A stretch of 64,000 bases of DNA, from assembly GCA_937982565.1 (NCBI GenBank), contig CALJLN010000010.1:178346-242345 (forward strand), read 5' to 3'. The position numbers and the translations under genes were made by a program. The notes beneath the pieces are model-generated. The model was given only the letters and a program-made list of their open reading frames with translations. It did not search any database and had not been told where the DNA came from. This document shows, in pieces, positions 36,707 to 45,997 of the stretch (positions are counted from its first letter, which is position 1; each line of letters begins with the position of its first letter). The stretch comes from UBA2421 sp002343075 (GTDB taxonomy: Bacteria; Planctomycetota; Phycisphaerae; Tepidisphaerales; Tepidisphaeraceae).

Positions 36707-37762
36707 TTATCCGGCCTTCGCCGGCAGGATGCTCGATGGCGCCGCGGGGTGCGGAATCGGGCCTGCGTGGGCACGGGGGTGCGCGTCGTCGTACACCTGC
36801 TTCATTTTGGTGGTCGACAGGTGCGTGTAGATCTGTGTGGTGCTCAAACTCTGATGGCCGAGCAACTCCTGCACGCTGCGAAGGTCGGCACCGTTGTTTA
36901 GCAGGTGCGTTGCGAAGCTGTGCCGCAGCGTGTGCGGGCTGATGCCAGGATCAAGGCCGGCCATGCTCAGGTATTTGTCAAGTTTGCGCCGGACGGACCG
37001 CGTGCTGAGCGATTCGCCGTGCTTGTTAAGGAACACTCGCTGCGTGCTGGAACCGTTCTGGCTCTTCATGTCGAGTTGGCGAAGCTCGAAGTACCTCTGA
37101 AGCGCCTTGATGGCCTGACTGCCGATGGGGGTGATACGATCCTTTCGTCCCTTCCCGCGGACGCGCAAGACACCTTCCACCAGATCGAGATCGCTCATTT
37201 CCAGCTCAACCAGTTCGCTCACGCGAATTCCACTCGAATAAAGCACTTCGAGCATGGCTCGGTCGCGCGAGCTGAGCAGATCGCCATCGCCGGGGGCGTC
37301 GAGTAGCTTCTGCACCTGCTCGAGGTCGAGGCACTTCGGCAGGCGCTTCTCCTGCTTCGGAGTGCGAATGGTGGACAGCGGGTTGATACTCACCAAGCCC
37401 CTGCGGATGAGAAACTTATAAAAGCTCCTCAGCGTGGCCAGTTTGCGGGCCGTGGTGCTCTTTGTGTAATTCTGAGCGTAGAGATAGGCGAGAAATTCGC
37501 GAATGCTCAACGGTTCAATCTTGACGAGCTTATCGTCCGGGGGCAGTTCGGCAATGCCATTGCTGCGGGCGGCCTGGGCGTGTTCGCCGCCGATCTCGGC
37601 GCTGAGAAACTGGCAGAACTGTATCAGGTCTGCACCGTAACTCTTGACGGTGTACTCGCTGAAGTGCTTCTCGAGTTTCAGGAAGTCGAGAAACTGCCGA
37701 ACGAGCGGCGGGAAGTTCTTGTCGTTCACGGTGGCGACTGGAGCGGCTGGGGCGATGTTCAT
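36707..37762 (-). CDS. Tyrosine recombinase, XerC/XerD type
   Basis: A 351-residue protein. Residues ~18-135 are the SAM-like N-terminal DNA-binding domain (FLDFLKLEKHFSEYTVKSY). The catalytic domain holds all the active residues: Arg in SSGIRVSELV, Lys in VRGKGRKDR, His and Arg in HTLRHSFATHLL, His in LLGHQS, and the Tyr nucleophile in TTQIYTHLS. Length and motifs fit a chromosomal Xer recombinase that resolves dimers at dif; XerC and XerD cannot be told apart by eye. The last 20 residues are a Pro/Ala tail. There are no phage genes beside it, so a housekeeping role is more likely than an integrase. Confidence 0.92.
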   Translation of the reverse strand: MNIAPAAPVATVNDKNFPPLVRQFLDFLKLEKHFSEYTVKSYGADLIQFCQFLSAEIGGEHAQAARSNGIAELPPDDKLVKIEPLSIREFLAYLYAQNYTKSTTARKLATLRSFYKFLIRRGLVSINPLSTIRTPKQEKRLPKCLDLEQVQKLLDAPGDGDLLSSRDRAMLEVLYSSGIRVSELVELEMSDLDLVEGVLRVRGKGRKDRITPIGSQAIKALQRYFELRQLDMKSQNGSSTQRVFLNKHGESLSTRSVRRKLDKYLSMAGLDPGISPHTLRHSFATHLLNNGADLRSVQELLGHQSLSTTQIYTHLSTTKMKQVYDDAHPRAHAGPIPHPAAPSSILPAKAG

Positions 37763-37911
37763 GATGGCTGACGCGGCTAAATTGCCGACGGTTCATACCT
37801 GCTGCTGCGCGGCTTTCACCGACGCATAAGCCCATTCGCGAGCCGATCCTCCGCTCACGATCTGCGTTCGAGGAGCGCGTGTATCGCGATCGTCGAACGT
37901 CTTCCGATAAC

Positions 37912-38151
37912 TCACGCTGCTTTCTTCGGCAAAAGTCCCTTCAATTCTTTGGCCAAATGCTGACCAAGTTGATGCGAAAGCACGGCGGCATCGAACCAGT
38001 CGAACGCGACATCGCGCCGGTGGACCATGTCCACCAGGGCATCGAGCACTTTTGCTTCCGAGCCGGTCTCGTAGCGAAAGCAGAAATGCTCCTTGCCTTT
38101 CATCAGGCTAAGCAGGCGGGTGGGTTGCTGGGTCTTTACGATTTGCGCCAT
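37912..38151 (-). CDS. Small conserved-looking protein of unknown function
   Basis: A 79-residue protein: MAQIVKTQQPTRLLSLMKGK, then a Cys/Trp-containing middle, ending HQLGQHLAKELKGLLPKKAA. There is no signal and no membrane segment; predicted mostly helical. It lies 16 bases after the lipoprotein gene on the same strand and is probably translated from the same mRNA. The plus-strand ORF covering the same bases lacks any protein-like pattern. Confidence 0.6.
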   Translation of the reverse strand: MAQIVKTQQPTRLLSLMKGKEHFCFRYETGSEAKVLDALVDMVHRRDVAFDWFDAAVLSHQLGQHLAKELKGLLPKKAA

Positions 38152-38167
38152 GGACGCTCGCTGCCTT

Positions 38168-38878
38168 TCATTTCGCCCGCCGCTGGAGTTTCAGCAGCAG
38201 TTGCTCGATCAGGTCGTGATAAACAAAGCCGCAATAGCGATCCATGCTCATCACATACTCCTTCGGCCCAAGCGGACCGACCGGATCATTTCTACCATCG
38301 GCATATTCGGCCAGTTTCTCGCGTACCGATCCTGAGGATGCGTCATAAATCCCGACAACCTGCATGATTTGCGCGTTGCTCGGAATCGATTCCGTGTTCC
38401 CGGGTGAGGCCATTCGGGCCAGCTCGCGCGGGTCAAGCCCTTCAGGGCGTTCGTACATCAGCGGCTTGGCAAACAGTTGCAGTGACGCACCCAGCTTCGG
38501 CGGGTTGTATGGGTCATAAGCGGTGACGGTGGGCACGATCAACCCGTCGGCACCCAGCAAGTCGCATACGAGCGCCGCCTGCTGATCGCTGCCCACTTCG
38601 ATGATCTGAAGCGCTGCATACACCTCGATGACCCGATTGACCGGGATCACCTTCAGCCCGCGCACCGACTGCAACTGCTGGTAAAGCAAATCGGCCTGCA
38701 GCAACGGATCGACCGCCCGCTCCCCGGAAAGGTTGCCCGCAGGGGCGACAGCCCACACCTGCACACGCTGGCCCGGGAGATAGAGCGACCGTTCGATGCC
38801 GTATTGCGGCGAGTTTGACGCACAGCCGGCCAGAACCGTCAGCAGACCGAAGATGATGCTCCGCATCGTGTTTCTCAT
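38168..38878 (-). CDS. Lipoprotein of unknown function
   Basis: A 236-residue protein with a lipoprotein signal ending LTVLAGCAS (lipobox L-A-G-C at about residue 19). GGAAGAGG upstream supports the first ATG. The mature part is an alpha/beta domain (VWAVAPAGNLSGERAVDP, LLGADGLIVPTVTAYDPYNP) resembling outer-membrane lipoproteins that assemble envelope parts (GNA1162/CsgG-like by eye, not certain). The gene follows the TolB-like propeller gene by 53 bases, so the two may act together in the periplasm. Confidence 0.7.
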   Translation of the reverse strand: MRNTMRSIIFGLLTVLAGCASNSPQYGIERSLYLPGQRVQVWAVAPAGNLSGERAVDPLLQADLLYQQLQSVRGLKVIPVNRVIEVYAALQIIEVGSDQQAALVCDLLGADGLIVPTVTAYDPYNPPKLGASLQLFAKPLMYERPEGLDPRELARMASPGNTESIPSNAQIMQVVGIYDASSGSVREKLAEYADGRNDPVGPLGPKEYVMSMDRYCGFVYHDLIEQLLLKLQRRAK

Positions 38879-38931
38879 GCCTCTTCCGTGAAGCGCCTTC
38901 TGTCGTCCAAACTCCCAGGAGGAGAGGCAGC

Positions 38932-40206
38932 TCAGTGCCCAACTTCGTCTTTACTGGTACTAGCAAACGGGTCGTTCGCCCGTTTTGTCTCCGCGGTCAT
39001 GATGGCTGTCGGCTTACTGACGCGTGCCGACCAGATCGCATCCACACCGCCTCGGTCGCTTACAAAAAATACTCTTCCATCCTTTGACCACGTCGGCGTG
39101 GCATTCACGCCATTGCCGTCGGTCAGGCGCCGCCGGCCCGTGCCGTCGGCATTGATAATCCACACATCCTGCTGGCTCCCGCCATGAGCGGTCGGGTACG
39201 CATTCGAGTTCGATCCGTTGTGCAACCCCGGATTGACGATCGTGCTGAACGCCAGCATCGATCCATCCGGACTCCAACTCGGGCTGACTACCGCTGCGTT
39301 CCCGCTCACGGCAACTTCCGTGACGCTGCGCGCTTCGCTGTCGATCAAGTCGCACATCCAGACACTAAACCACCTGCTGCCCCGCTGCCGTGCTCGTTGA
39401 AACGCAATCTGGTCTTTCTTGGTGTTGGGCGACCAAACCGGGAACAAGCCGTAGCCGATCATTCGTTTTTCCATGCTGCGCAGGTCGATTGTCCAAAGTT
39501 CCCATTGCCCACTCCGGGTGCCGGTGGCGCAGTACACCAACCGCGTGCCATCCGGGCTGAAGCTCGGGTGCAGTTCCTGCATCTGGCTGCTGGTGAGTTG
39601 CGTGATGTTCTTGCCATCGAGGTCCATCAGGTACAAGTCCCACGAGCCGTTTCGCGTGGAACAGAACGCGACACGTGTGCCGTCGGGCGAAAAGGTCGGA
39701 AACGCATCGTCGGCACTGTCGGTCGTCAACTGCGTGACGCTTAGCCCGCCGACACGCTGGAGATAGATCTCCGGGCGTTCGTTGTGTCGTGTGCTGGCAA
39801 ACACGAGCCATTTGCCGTCGGGACTCACTTCGACATCGCTGTCGTAGCCTTCATCCAGAAAAGTCACCTGCTCAAACCCGCCGGGGCCAAATCTGGGTGC
39901 GGCGGCGGAATCATGGCCGAACTCGCCAAAAACGTTCACCAGTGGCATAACGGCGTCAACGGAATCCGTGTTTTCAAAGAGCGTGCCTGCCAAAGAGCCG
40001 GCCGGGCGCGGATTTGTTACCTCCAGCGCGTGCGCGTGTGCCGGGGCCTCTTCTACCGGCGCAGGTGGCGGTGTATACGCGGTCGGCTGCGATCCACCAC
40101 CGAATCCATTGTCGAGGATCGAGCATCCCGTTCCGTTAGCGCTGATCAGCAAAGCTCCGCCAGCCAGAAGCAGCGCCCGGAATCGATTCATTTTCAGCAT
40201 CATCAT
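38932..40206 (-). CDS. TolB-like beta-propeller lipoprotein
   Basis: About 424 residues from MMMLKMNRFRALLLAGGALL; the start is supported by GAGG eight bases upstream. The signal ends at ANGTGCS, a lipobox-like site. At least five WD40-like PD40 blades are visible: VSPDGKWLVFASTRHNE, FSPDGTRVAFCSTRNGSWDL, FSPDGTRLVYCATGTRSG, WSPDGSMLAFSTIVNPG and WSKDGRVFFVSDRGG. This is the propeller of TolB and related periplasmic proteins. A proper Tol operon (tolQRA, pal) is not beside it, so it is best called TolB-like. Confidence 0.85.
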   Translation of the reverse strand: MMMLKMNRFRALLLAGGALLISANGTGCSILDNGFGGGSQPTAYTPPPAPVEEAPAHAHALEVTNPRPAGSLAGTLFENTDSVDAVMPLVNVFGEFGHDSAAAPRFGPGGFEQVTFLDEGYDSDVEVSPDGKWLVFASTRHNERPEIYLQRVGGLSVTQLTTDSADDAFPTFSPDGTRVAFCSTRNGSWDLYLMDLDGKNITQLTSSQMQELHPSFSPDGTRLVYCATGTRSGQWELWTIDLRSMEKRMIGYGLFPVWSPNTKKDQIAFQRARQRGSRWFSVWMCDLIDSEARSVTEVAVSGNAAVVSPSWSPDGSMLAFSTIVNPGLHNGSNSNAYPTAHGGSQQDVWIINADGTGRRRLTDGNGVNATPTWSKDGRVFFVSDRGGVDAIWSARVSKPTAIMTAETKRANDPFASTSKDEVGH

Positions 40207-40351
40207 TTTGACAACCTCGCCGTCCGCCGGGGAAAAACTTCGGCGCACAGTCGAGGTATCGGCCACTCCGCTCCAGTCGGTGAGCGTGGCCTGATGCTGC
40301 TCTGCTAATTTGTCTTATCGGACGAAACCCCAGACGGGCTTGAGCGGGCGA

Positions 40352-41101
40352 TTAGCGGGGCGGTCCCGCCGTGCTAGGCGACTGTGAAGTGTAGTATGTG
40401 GGGAGATTTTCGATCGCCCACCGGCCATTGCGGTAGGTAAAAATGATCGATGGCCGGTCGCCCTGTAGCCGGGAATCTTCAAATCGCACAATAATCTGAC
40501 CCGACGCAGCCCGAAGCCCGGTCGCAGGATCAGACTCGAAAACAAAGAGCCCATTCGACGAAATCTCCTTCAGAGCGTAAGGCCCTTTAAGAGAGTTCCA
40601 CGGCTGATCAAACTGCGCACGAGTCACCCGCTGGCGAAAAGACTCAGAAAACAGCCCGTAAGCCAGTTCCAGCTTATCAGACCTCACATTTTCCCAAAGG
40701 TCATCCACAAGCTTTACCAGCGCAGCCCTGTCGGCGGCGGTGCGGGACGCTTCTCTGTACCGCGCCGTGCCGGCCCATGCGCCGCTTGCGAGGCTCAGCA
40801 CAATCCCAAGGATCGCCATCCACGCGCCGGTTTGTGTGCCGTTGCTCCGGGCGACCTGGTAAAGCCCGATGACGCCCGTCACCAGTCCGGCTACGGGGAT
40901 AATCAGCAACACGGCATCAAAGGTCGCCAGGTAGCTCGCCAACCCGAGGACCATCGCCACCACTGAAGCGACATTCACAGCTTGATATTCGCTGGTGGCA
41001 AGCCCGGCGGTCTTGCTCATGCGATAGAGCGACGACAGGGCATCGCCGGACGAATCAGGGTGAGTGGGTTGGTTGGTTGAGTCTGGCATCACTTGATTCA
41101 T
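40352..41101 (-). CDS. DUF4190-type membrane protein
   Basis: A 249-residue protein. Residues ~42-110 contain two or three membrane segments (ASVVAMVLGLASYLATF, VLLIIPVAGLVTGVIGLYQV, WMAILGIVLSLASGAWAG), the DUF4190 pattern. The rest (about 120-240) is a soluble domain with a beta-rich end (IIVRFEDSRLQ, IIFTYRNGRWAIENL) resembling SnoaL/NTF2-like folds. It may start at Met1 or at Met5. Function is unknown. Confidence 0.65.
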   Translation of the reverse strand: MNQVMPDSTNQPTHPDSSGDALSSLYRMSKTAGLATSEYQAVNVASVVAMVLGLASYLATFDAVLLIIPVAGLVTGVIGLYQVARSNGTQTGAWMAILGIVLSLASGAWAGTARYREASRTAADRAALVKLVDDLWENVRSDKLELAYGLFSESFRQRVTRAQFDQPWNSLKGPYALKEISSNGLFVFESDPATGLRAASGQIIVRFEDSRLQGDRPSIIFTYRNGRWAIENLPTYYTSQSPSTAGPPR

Positions 41102-41260
41102 CGATCGAGACCCGTTGCTAGCCCTTCACGCCGGGTGAGGACTGGTCCCTTAACGCTGGAACCGGCCCATAACCGATGAAGCGTTCGACAAGGCGGTAGT
41201 CACGTTTGCCGGCGGACGCACGCGGGTCGATCGCTTCATTATCAGACGGAGTTGAAAATT

Positions 41261-41482
41261 ATGCAGGAAAACAACAAACGTCAACTCATCGAACAGATTC
41301 GCCAGCACAACACCACCGCGGAAGAACAATACCTCATGCAGTTCGACGAGGCATCGTTACAGCAATATCTCGATCGCTTGATAGGCGCGCCCGTAGCGAG
41401 AAACCAAGTCAAAAAGTCTCGACGCCTGCCGCAACCTGCGCCCCAAACCAGACAGGGTGACGCCCTCCGAAAGGCGTCGTAA
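41261..41482 (+). CDS. Small basic protein of unknown function
   Basis: A 73-residue protein beginning MQENNKRQLIEQIRQHNTTA; GGAG lies about 10 bases before the ATG, and a TTG three codons earlier is possible. The N-terminal half is helical and polar (EEQYLMQFDEASLQQYLDRL); the tail is basic and disordered. No family recognised. It is flanked by two minus-strand genes, so it has its own promoter if it is real. Confidence 0.45.
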   Translation: MQENNKRQLIEQIRQHNTTAEEQYLMQFDEASLQQYLDRLIGAPVARNQVKKSRRLPQPAPQTRQGDALRKAS

Positions 41483-41526
41483 GCCGCGGCGGGCGGGTCC
41501 GGCGCTGCACGCACAAGACGCTGCAG

Positions 41527-41754
41527 CTATCGCACATGCCAAATGGTCAGCCGGCTCTGTGGTCGGAGCAGCAGGGCTGAATCGACATCATCGACCATCT
41601 GCGCGCCTTCGGCGTTCCAGTTTCGCCAGATCATTCTGCCGCGTTCGTTAGAGCTGTATGCAGGTGTTGAGCCAAAATCGATTGGCGGGGTTGTGCATCC
41701 GCCCGCGATTGCCGTGCCGACCAACAACAATCCGCCGATGATTATCTTACGCAT
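41527..41754 (-). CDS. Small lipoprotein
   Basis: A 75-residue protein starting MRKIIIGGLLLVGTAIAGGC; the lipobox is IAGGC with Cys20. The mature part is only about 55 residues (TTPPIDFGSTPAYSSNERGR), rich in Arg and Asn. The longer open frame upstream lacks a signal, so the internal Met is the sensible start. Function is unknown; it is the sort of small outer-membrane lipoprotein common in this lineage. Confidence 0.65.
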   Translation of the reverse strand: MRKIIIGGLLLVGTAIAGGCTTPPIDFGSTPAYSSNERGRMIWRNWNAEGAQMVDDVDSALLLRPQSRLTIWHVR

Positions 41755-41878
41755 GTGAATGACCTTCCTGATGTTACGTCTCAGTGCTGCACCCTCCGCG
41801 CGCAACCGCCGGGGGAATGGTAATCTATCCGCTTGCGCACCAGATTGCCAATTGACCGGGGTCAAATGTCAACGCCGC

Positions 41879-42427
41879 CTAAAGCGACTCGATCGCCATA
41901 AGTCCTTGTCTCCACTCTACATACAGATACTGAATGCCAAGTTCTTCATGCAAAAGCTTGATTTGAGCGTGAAACCTCTGGTACTGCGTCTCCTGCCAGC
42001 CCGCCGCGGTGGTGTCGCAGAAAAAGACACGGCAGCCGAAGGGGCGAATCGAGTGGACCGTACAGAGGTTTCGCGATTGATACCGGCACGCCCCGCCGGG
42101 GTTCGCAGTGCGGCCCACCTCCCCTGCCGCCAGTAGAGCCAGCCGACCCTGAGGCTTGTCGGGCGATTCGTTTCCCCCCGCGCGTTCTTCGGCAACTAAG
42201 CTCTCACGGAACACCGCCAGTTCTGCCGTGGTAACAAACAGAAGATGCCCATATTCATCGAATCGGCAGCATTTACCAGATTGTTCGCACCGTGGCTTGC
42301 GTTGATCAAGCTCGTGTTGAAACGCCCGGTAGACTGCCATCAGCCGGGGCGCCAGCGCCTCGACCTTCGCCGCGTGCGCGACTGCATCGCGAAGCTCGGC
42401 GGCTTGTGCTGGGGTCAAATGGCGCAT
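41879..42427 (-). CDS. YkgJ-family cysteine cluster protein
   Basis: A 182-residue protein. It carries the conserved cluster of the YkgJ/CxxxCxxCC family: CEQSGKCCRFDEYG near residue 47, then CRYQSRNLCTVHSIRPFGCR and FFCD near 110-137. The cysteines are thought to bind zinc or an Fe-S cluster. Function is unknown. It starts at MRHLTPAQAAEL and diverges from the pyruvate carboxylase gene, with 90 bases between them that must hold both promoters. Confidence 0.85.
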   Translation of the reverse strand: MRHLTPAQAAELRDAVAHAAKVEALAPRLMAVYRAFQHELDQRKPRCEQSGKCCRFDEYGHLLFVTTAELAVFRESLVAEERAGGNESPDKPQGRLALLAAGEVGRTANPGGACRYQSRNLCTVHSIRPFGCRVFFCDTTAAGWQETQYQRFHAQIKLLHEELGIQYLYVEWRQGLMAIESL

Positions 42428-42517
42428 CGTGAAATGATCTTATTCGTTTAGATGGTTGAAATCCGCGTCACCGGGCACACAATGTCGCCGCCAATCATAC
42501 GTTTTTGAGATTTATCG

Positions 42518-45500
42518 ATGAAAAAACTGCTGGTCGCCAATCGGTCTGAGATCGCCATCCGAGTCTTTCGTGCGGCTACTGAACTGAAGCTGCGCACGGT
42601 CGCCGTCTATACCTACGAGGATCGCTTCGCACTCCACCGATTCAAGGCCGACCAGAGCTATCAAATCGGCCCGCGCGCCGGCGGGGAACCGGTGCGCGGC
42701 TACCTGAACATACCCGGATTGATCGAAGTCGCTCGCAATTGCGACGCCGACGCAATTCACCCCGGCTACGGCTTTCTGAGCGAAAATGCTGAGTTGAGTC
42801 GTGCCTGTGAACAAAACGGAATCAAGTTCGTTGGCCCGACGCCAAAGCTGCTCGAAATGTTTGGCGACAAAACCGCCGCCAAGCGCATTGCCATCAAGGC
42901 CGGCGTGCCGACCGTGCCGGGGACCGATCACGGAATCACCGACCCCAAGGCCGTTACGGCCGCGGCGAAAAAGATCGGCTTCCCGGTCATCATCAAGGCA
43001 AGCTTCGGCGGCGGAGGCCGCGGAATGCGCGTGGTGCTCAAGCCCGAAGAGCTTCTTCCCAAGCTCGAAGAGGCGCAGCGCGAAGCCGGTGCCGCGTTCG
43101 GGCGCGCCGAGGTGTTCGTGGAACGTTTCATCCCCCGCGCCAAGCATATCGAGGTGCAGATCCTCGGCGATGAACACGGCAACATCGTTCACCTGTGGGA
43201 ACGCGACTGCTCCGTGCAACGGCGGCACCAGAAAGTGGTGGAAGTCGCGCCGAGCATCAACCTTCCACGAAAGCTTCGTGAAGAAATCTGCAGCGCCGCG
43301 GTCCGATTGTGCAAGACTGCGGGCTATCGCAACGCCGGGACGGTGGAGTTCCTGCTCGATGTCGATCGAAATGAGTTTTTCTTCATTGAGGTCAATCCCC
43401 GCATTCAGGTGGAACACACCGTGACGGAAGAAGTCACGGGGGTGGATATCGTTAAGAGCCAGATTCTCGTGGCGCAAGGCTGCAAACTGCACGAGCCGCC
43501 GCTCAACATTCCACCTCAGGGCGAAATCGAGACGCGCGGGGTGGCGGTGCAATGCCGCATTACCACCGAAGACCCGGCCAACAACTTCATTCCCGATTAT
43601 GGCCGAATCAGCAATTATCGATCGGCGGCCGGGTTTGGTGTGCGCCTCGACGGCGGGACAGCGTTCGGAGGGGCAGTCATCACGCCTTATTTTGATTCGC
43701 TGCTCGTCAAAATGACGTGCTGGGCAGGCTCGTTGAAGGAAGCGGTTGCCCGGACGGACCGAAGCCTGCGCGAGTTTCGCGTTCGCGGTGTCAAGACCAA
43801 CATTCCATTCCTCGAAAACCTGATTCACCACCCCAAGTTTGTCAGCGGGGAGGCGACAACCACGTTCATCGATACCACCCCCGAACTCTTCCGGTTCCGC
43901 GCGCGTAAAGATCGCGCTACGAAGCTGCTGAGCTATATCGGTGATGTGATCATCAACGGCAGAGCAGACGTGAAGGGCAAGATCGACTCGACCCGCACCC
44001 TGCCGGCACCCATCATCCCGCTCATCGACGACCGCGGGTTTAGCCACGACTCGACTTCGCACGCAAAGCTCCCGGAAGGCACGCGTGACAGGCTTAAAAA
44101 ACTCGGGACCAGGGGTTTTTGCGAGTGGATCCAGAAGCAAAAACGGCTGCTGCTCACCGACACGACCATGCGCGATGCCCATCAGAGCCTGCTGGCGACC
44201 CGCGTGCGGACATATGACATGCTGGCCATCGCGCCATTCTACGCACACAGGCTGAGCGGTTTGTTCAGCCTCGAATGCTGGGGCGGTGCTACGTTTGACA
44301 CGTCGATGCGCTTTCTGCAGGAAGACCCCTGGGCAAGGCTTGCGCAGCTGCGCGAACGCGTGCCCAACGTGCTCTTTCAGATGCTTCTGCGCGCCAGTAA
44401 TGCGGTCGGATACACAAGTTACCCTGACAACGTGGTGAAGGAGTTCGTTAAGCTCGCATCCAGGAGTGGGGTGGATGTGCTGCGGATTTTCGATTCCCTG
44501 AATGTGGTCGACAATATGAAAGTGGCTATCGAGGCCACGCGCAATCACTCCGACTCGCTCTGCGAAGCGGCGATCTGCTACACGGGCGACATTCTCGACC
44601 CGAAGCGCACCAAGTTCTCGCTCAAATACTATGTGAAAATGGCGCGGGAACTCGTCAAACTTGGCACGCACATTCTCGCGATCAAGGACATGGCCGGCCT
44701 GTGCAAACCCTACGCGGCGGCGGCACTGGTGAAGGCGCTGAAGGAGGAAGTCGGCGTACCGATTCACCTGCACACACACGACACCAGCGGCATCAACGCC
44801 GGTGCCATTCTTCGCGCTGCCGATGTCGGCGTGGATATCGTCGATGTTGCGATGGCGTCCATGAGCGGCCAGACCAGCCAGCCCAATCTCAACAGCATCG
44901 TCGCCACGCTCGCCAACACCCCGCGTGATACCACGATTGACCTCGACGCCGCCAACCAGGTTTCCGACTACTGGGAACGCGTGCGGTCGTTCTACTACCC
45001 GTTTGAAGAAGACATCAAGACCGGCACCGCAGAAGTCTACCAGCACGAAATGCCCGGCGGGCAATACACCAACCTCAAGCAGCAGGCCAAAGCCCTGCAC
45101 CTCGAAGACCGCTGGCGCGATGTCGCAATCATGTATGCAACCGTCAACCAGATGTTCGGCGACATTGTGAAGGTCACGCCGAGCAGCAAGGTTGTGGGCG
45201 ACATGGCGCTTTTCATGGTCACCAATAATCTCACCCCCGCCGATGTCATGGACGAATCGCGCAAGCTCAGCTTCCCGAAGAGCGTGGTCGAGATGATGCA
45301 GGGCGCGATTGGCGTGCCCGACGGCGGATGGCCCGTGAAGCTGCAAAAAATCATCCTCAACTCCGCCGGCGTGAAGCCGATCAAGGGCCGCTTCGGCGCA
45401 TCGCTGCCCGCGGTGGATTTCAAGGCTGTCACGAAAGAAGTCGATAGGAAAGTCGATGGCGACATCACCGAACACGACGTCATGAGCTATCTCATGTATC

Positions 45501-45997
45501 CACAGGTGTATCTGGAATTTGCCAAGCACGTCCACAGGTACAGCGACACGAGCGTGCTTCCAACGACGGCATTCTTCTATGGGCTGCGCGTGGGTGAAGA
45601 GATCAACGTCGAAATCGAACCCGGCAAAACGCTGGTGATCAAGTACCTCACCATGTCCGATCCGCACGACGACGGCACCCGAACCGTTTTCTATGAGCTG
45701 AACGGCCAACCCCGCGAAGTAAAAATTGCCGATCGCACACAGGAGGCGGTGGCACACAAGCATCCCAAGGCCGACGTCGACAACTCTAACCACATCGCCG
45801 CGCCCATGCCGGGAAAGGTAAGCAGCATCGGAGTGAAGCTCGGCGACAGCGTAAAAGCCGGAGCACGCCTGCTTTCTGTCGAGGCGATGAAGATGGAGAC
45901 CGCCGTCTACGCGCCGCGTGACGCGAAAGTGGGAGAAATTCTGGTAAAAACCGGATCGACGATCCAAGCCGGTGATTTGCTCGTAGTACTTCAGTGA
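42518..45997 (+). CDS. pyc: Pyruvate carboxylase
   Basis: An 1159-residue single-chain enzyme with all parts in order. Biotin carboxylase domain (1 to ~450): KKLLVANRSEIAIRVFRA, ASFGGGGRGMRVV, FIEVNPRIQVEHTVTEEVTG. Carboxyltransferase domain (~545-1000): LLTDTTMRDAHQSLLATR and ALVKALKEEVGVPIHLHTHD. Biotin carrier domain (~1085-1159): LLSVEAMKMETAVYAPRDA, with the biotinyl Lys in EAMKM. It makes oxaloacetate from pyruvate, bicarbonate and ATP. The next gene is biotin ligase, overlapping by four bases, so enzyme and modifier are made together. Confidence 0.97.
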   Translation: MKKLLVANRSEIAIRVFRAATELKLRTVAVYTYEDRFALHRFKADQSYQIGPRAGGEPVRGYLNIPGLIEVARNCDADAIHPGYGFLSENAELSRACEQNGIKFVGPTPKLLEMFGDKTAAKRIAIKAGVPTVPGTDHGITDPKAVTAAAKKIGFPVIIKASFGGGGRGMRVVLKPEELLPKLEEAQREAGAAFGRAEVFVERFIPRAKHIEVQILGDEHGNIVHLWERDCSVQRRHQKVVEVAPSINLPRKLREEICSAAVRLCKTAGYRNAGTVEFLLDVDRNEFFFIEVNPRIQVEHTVTEEVTGVDIVKSQILVAQGCKLHEPPLNIPPQGEIETRGVAVQCRITTEDPANNFIPDYGRISNYRSAAGFGVRLDGGTAFGGAVITPYFDSLLVKMTCWAGSLKEAVARTDRSLREFRVRGVKTNIPFLENLIHHPKFVSGEATTTFIDTTPELFRFRARKDRATKLLSYIGDVIINGRADVKGKIDSTRTLPAPIIPLIDDRGFSHDSTSHAKLPEGTRDRLKKLGTRGFCEWIQKQKRLLLTDTTMRDAHQSLLATRVRTYDMLAIAPFYAHRLSGLFSLECWGGATFDTSMRFLQEDPWARLAQLRERVPNVLFQMLLRASNAVGYTSYPDNVVKEFVKLASRSGVDVLRIFDSLNVVDNMKVAIEATRNHSDSLCEAAICYTGDILDPKRTKFSLKYYVKMARELVKLGTHILAIKDMAGLCKPYAAAALVKALKEEVGVPIHLHTHDTSGINAGAILRAADVGVDIVDVAMASMSGQTSQPNLNSIVATLANTPRDTTIDLDAANQVSDYWERVRSFYYPFEEDIKTGTAEVYQHEMPGGQYTNLKQQAKALHLEDRWRDVAIMYATVNQMFGDIVKVTPSSKVVGDMALFMVTNNLTPADVMDESRKLSFPKSVVEMMQGAIGVPDGGWPVKLQKIILNSAGVKPIKGRFGASLPAVDFKAVTKEVDRKVDGDITEHDVMSYLMYPQVYLEFAKHVHRYSDTSVLPTTAFFYGLRVGEEINVEIEPGKTLVIKYLTMSDPHDDGTRTVFYELNGQPREVKIADRTQEAVAHKHPKADVDNSNHIAAPMPGKVSSIGVKLGDSVKAGARLLSVEAMKMETAVYAPRDAKVGEILVKTGSTIQAGDLLVVLQ

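Noticed and set aside
36707..37762. Integrase of the phage-head module
   Set aside because: The recombinase lies 10 kb away, with housekeeping genes between, and its motifs and length fit a chromosomal Xer protein.
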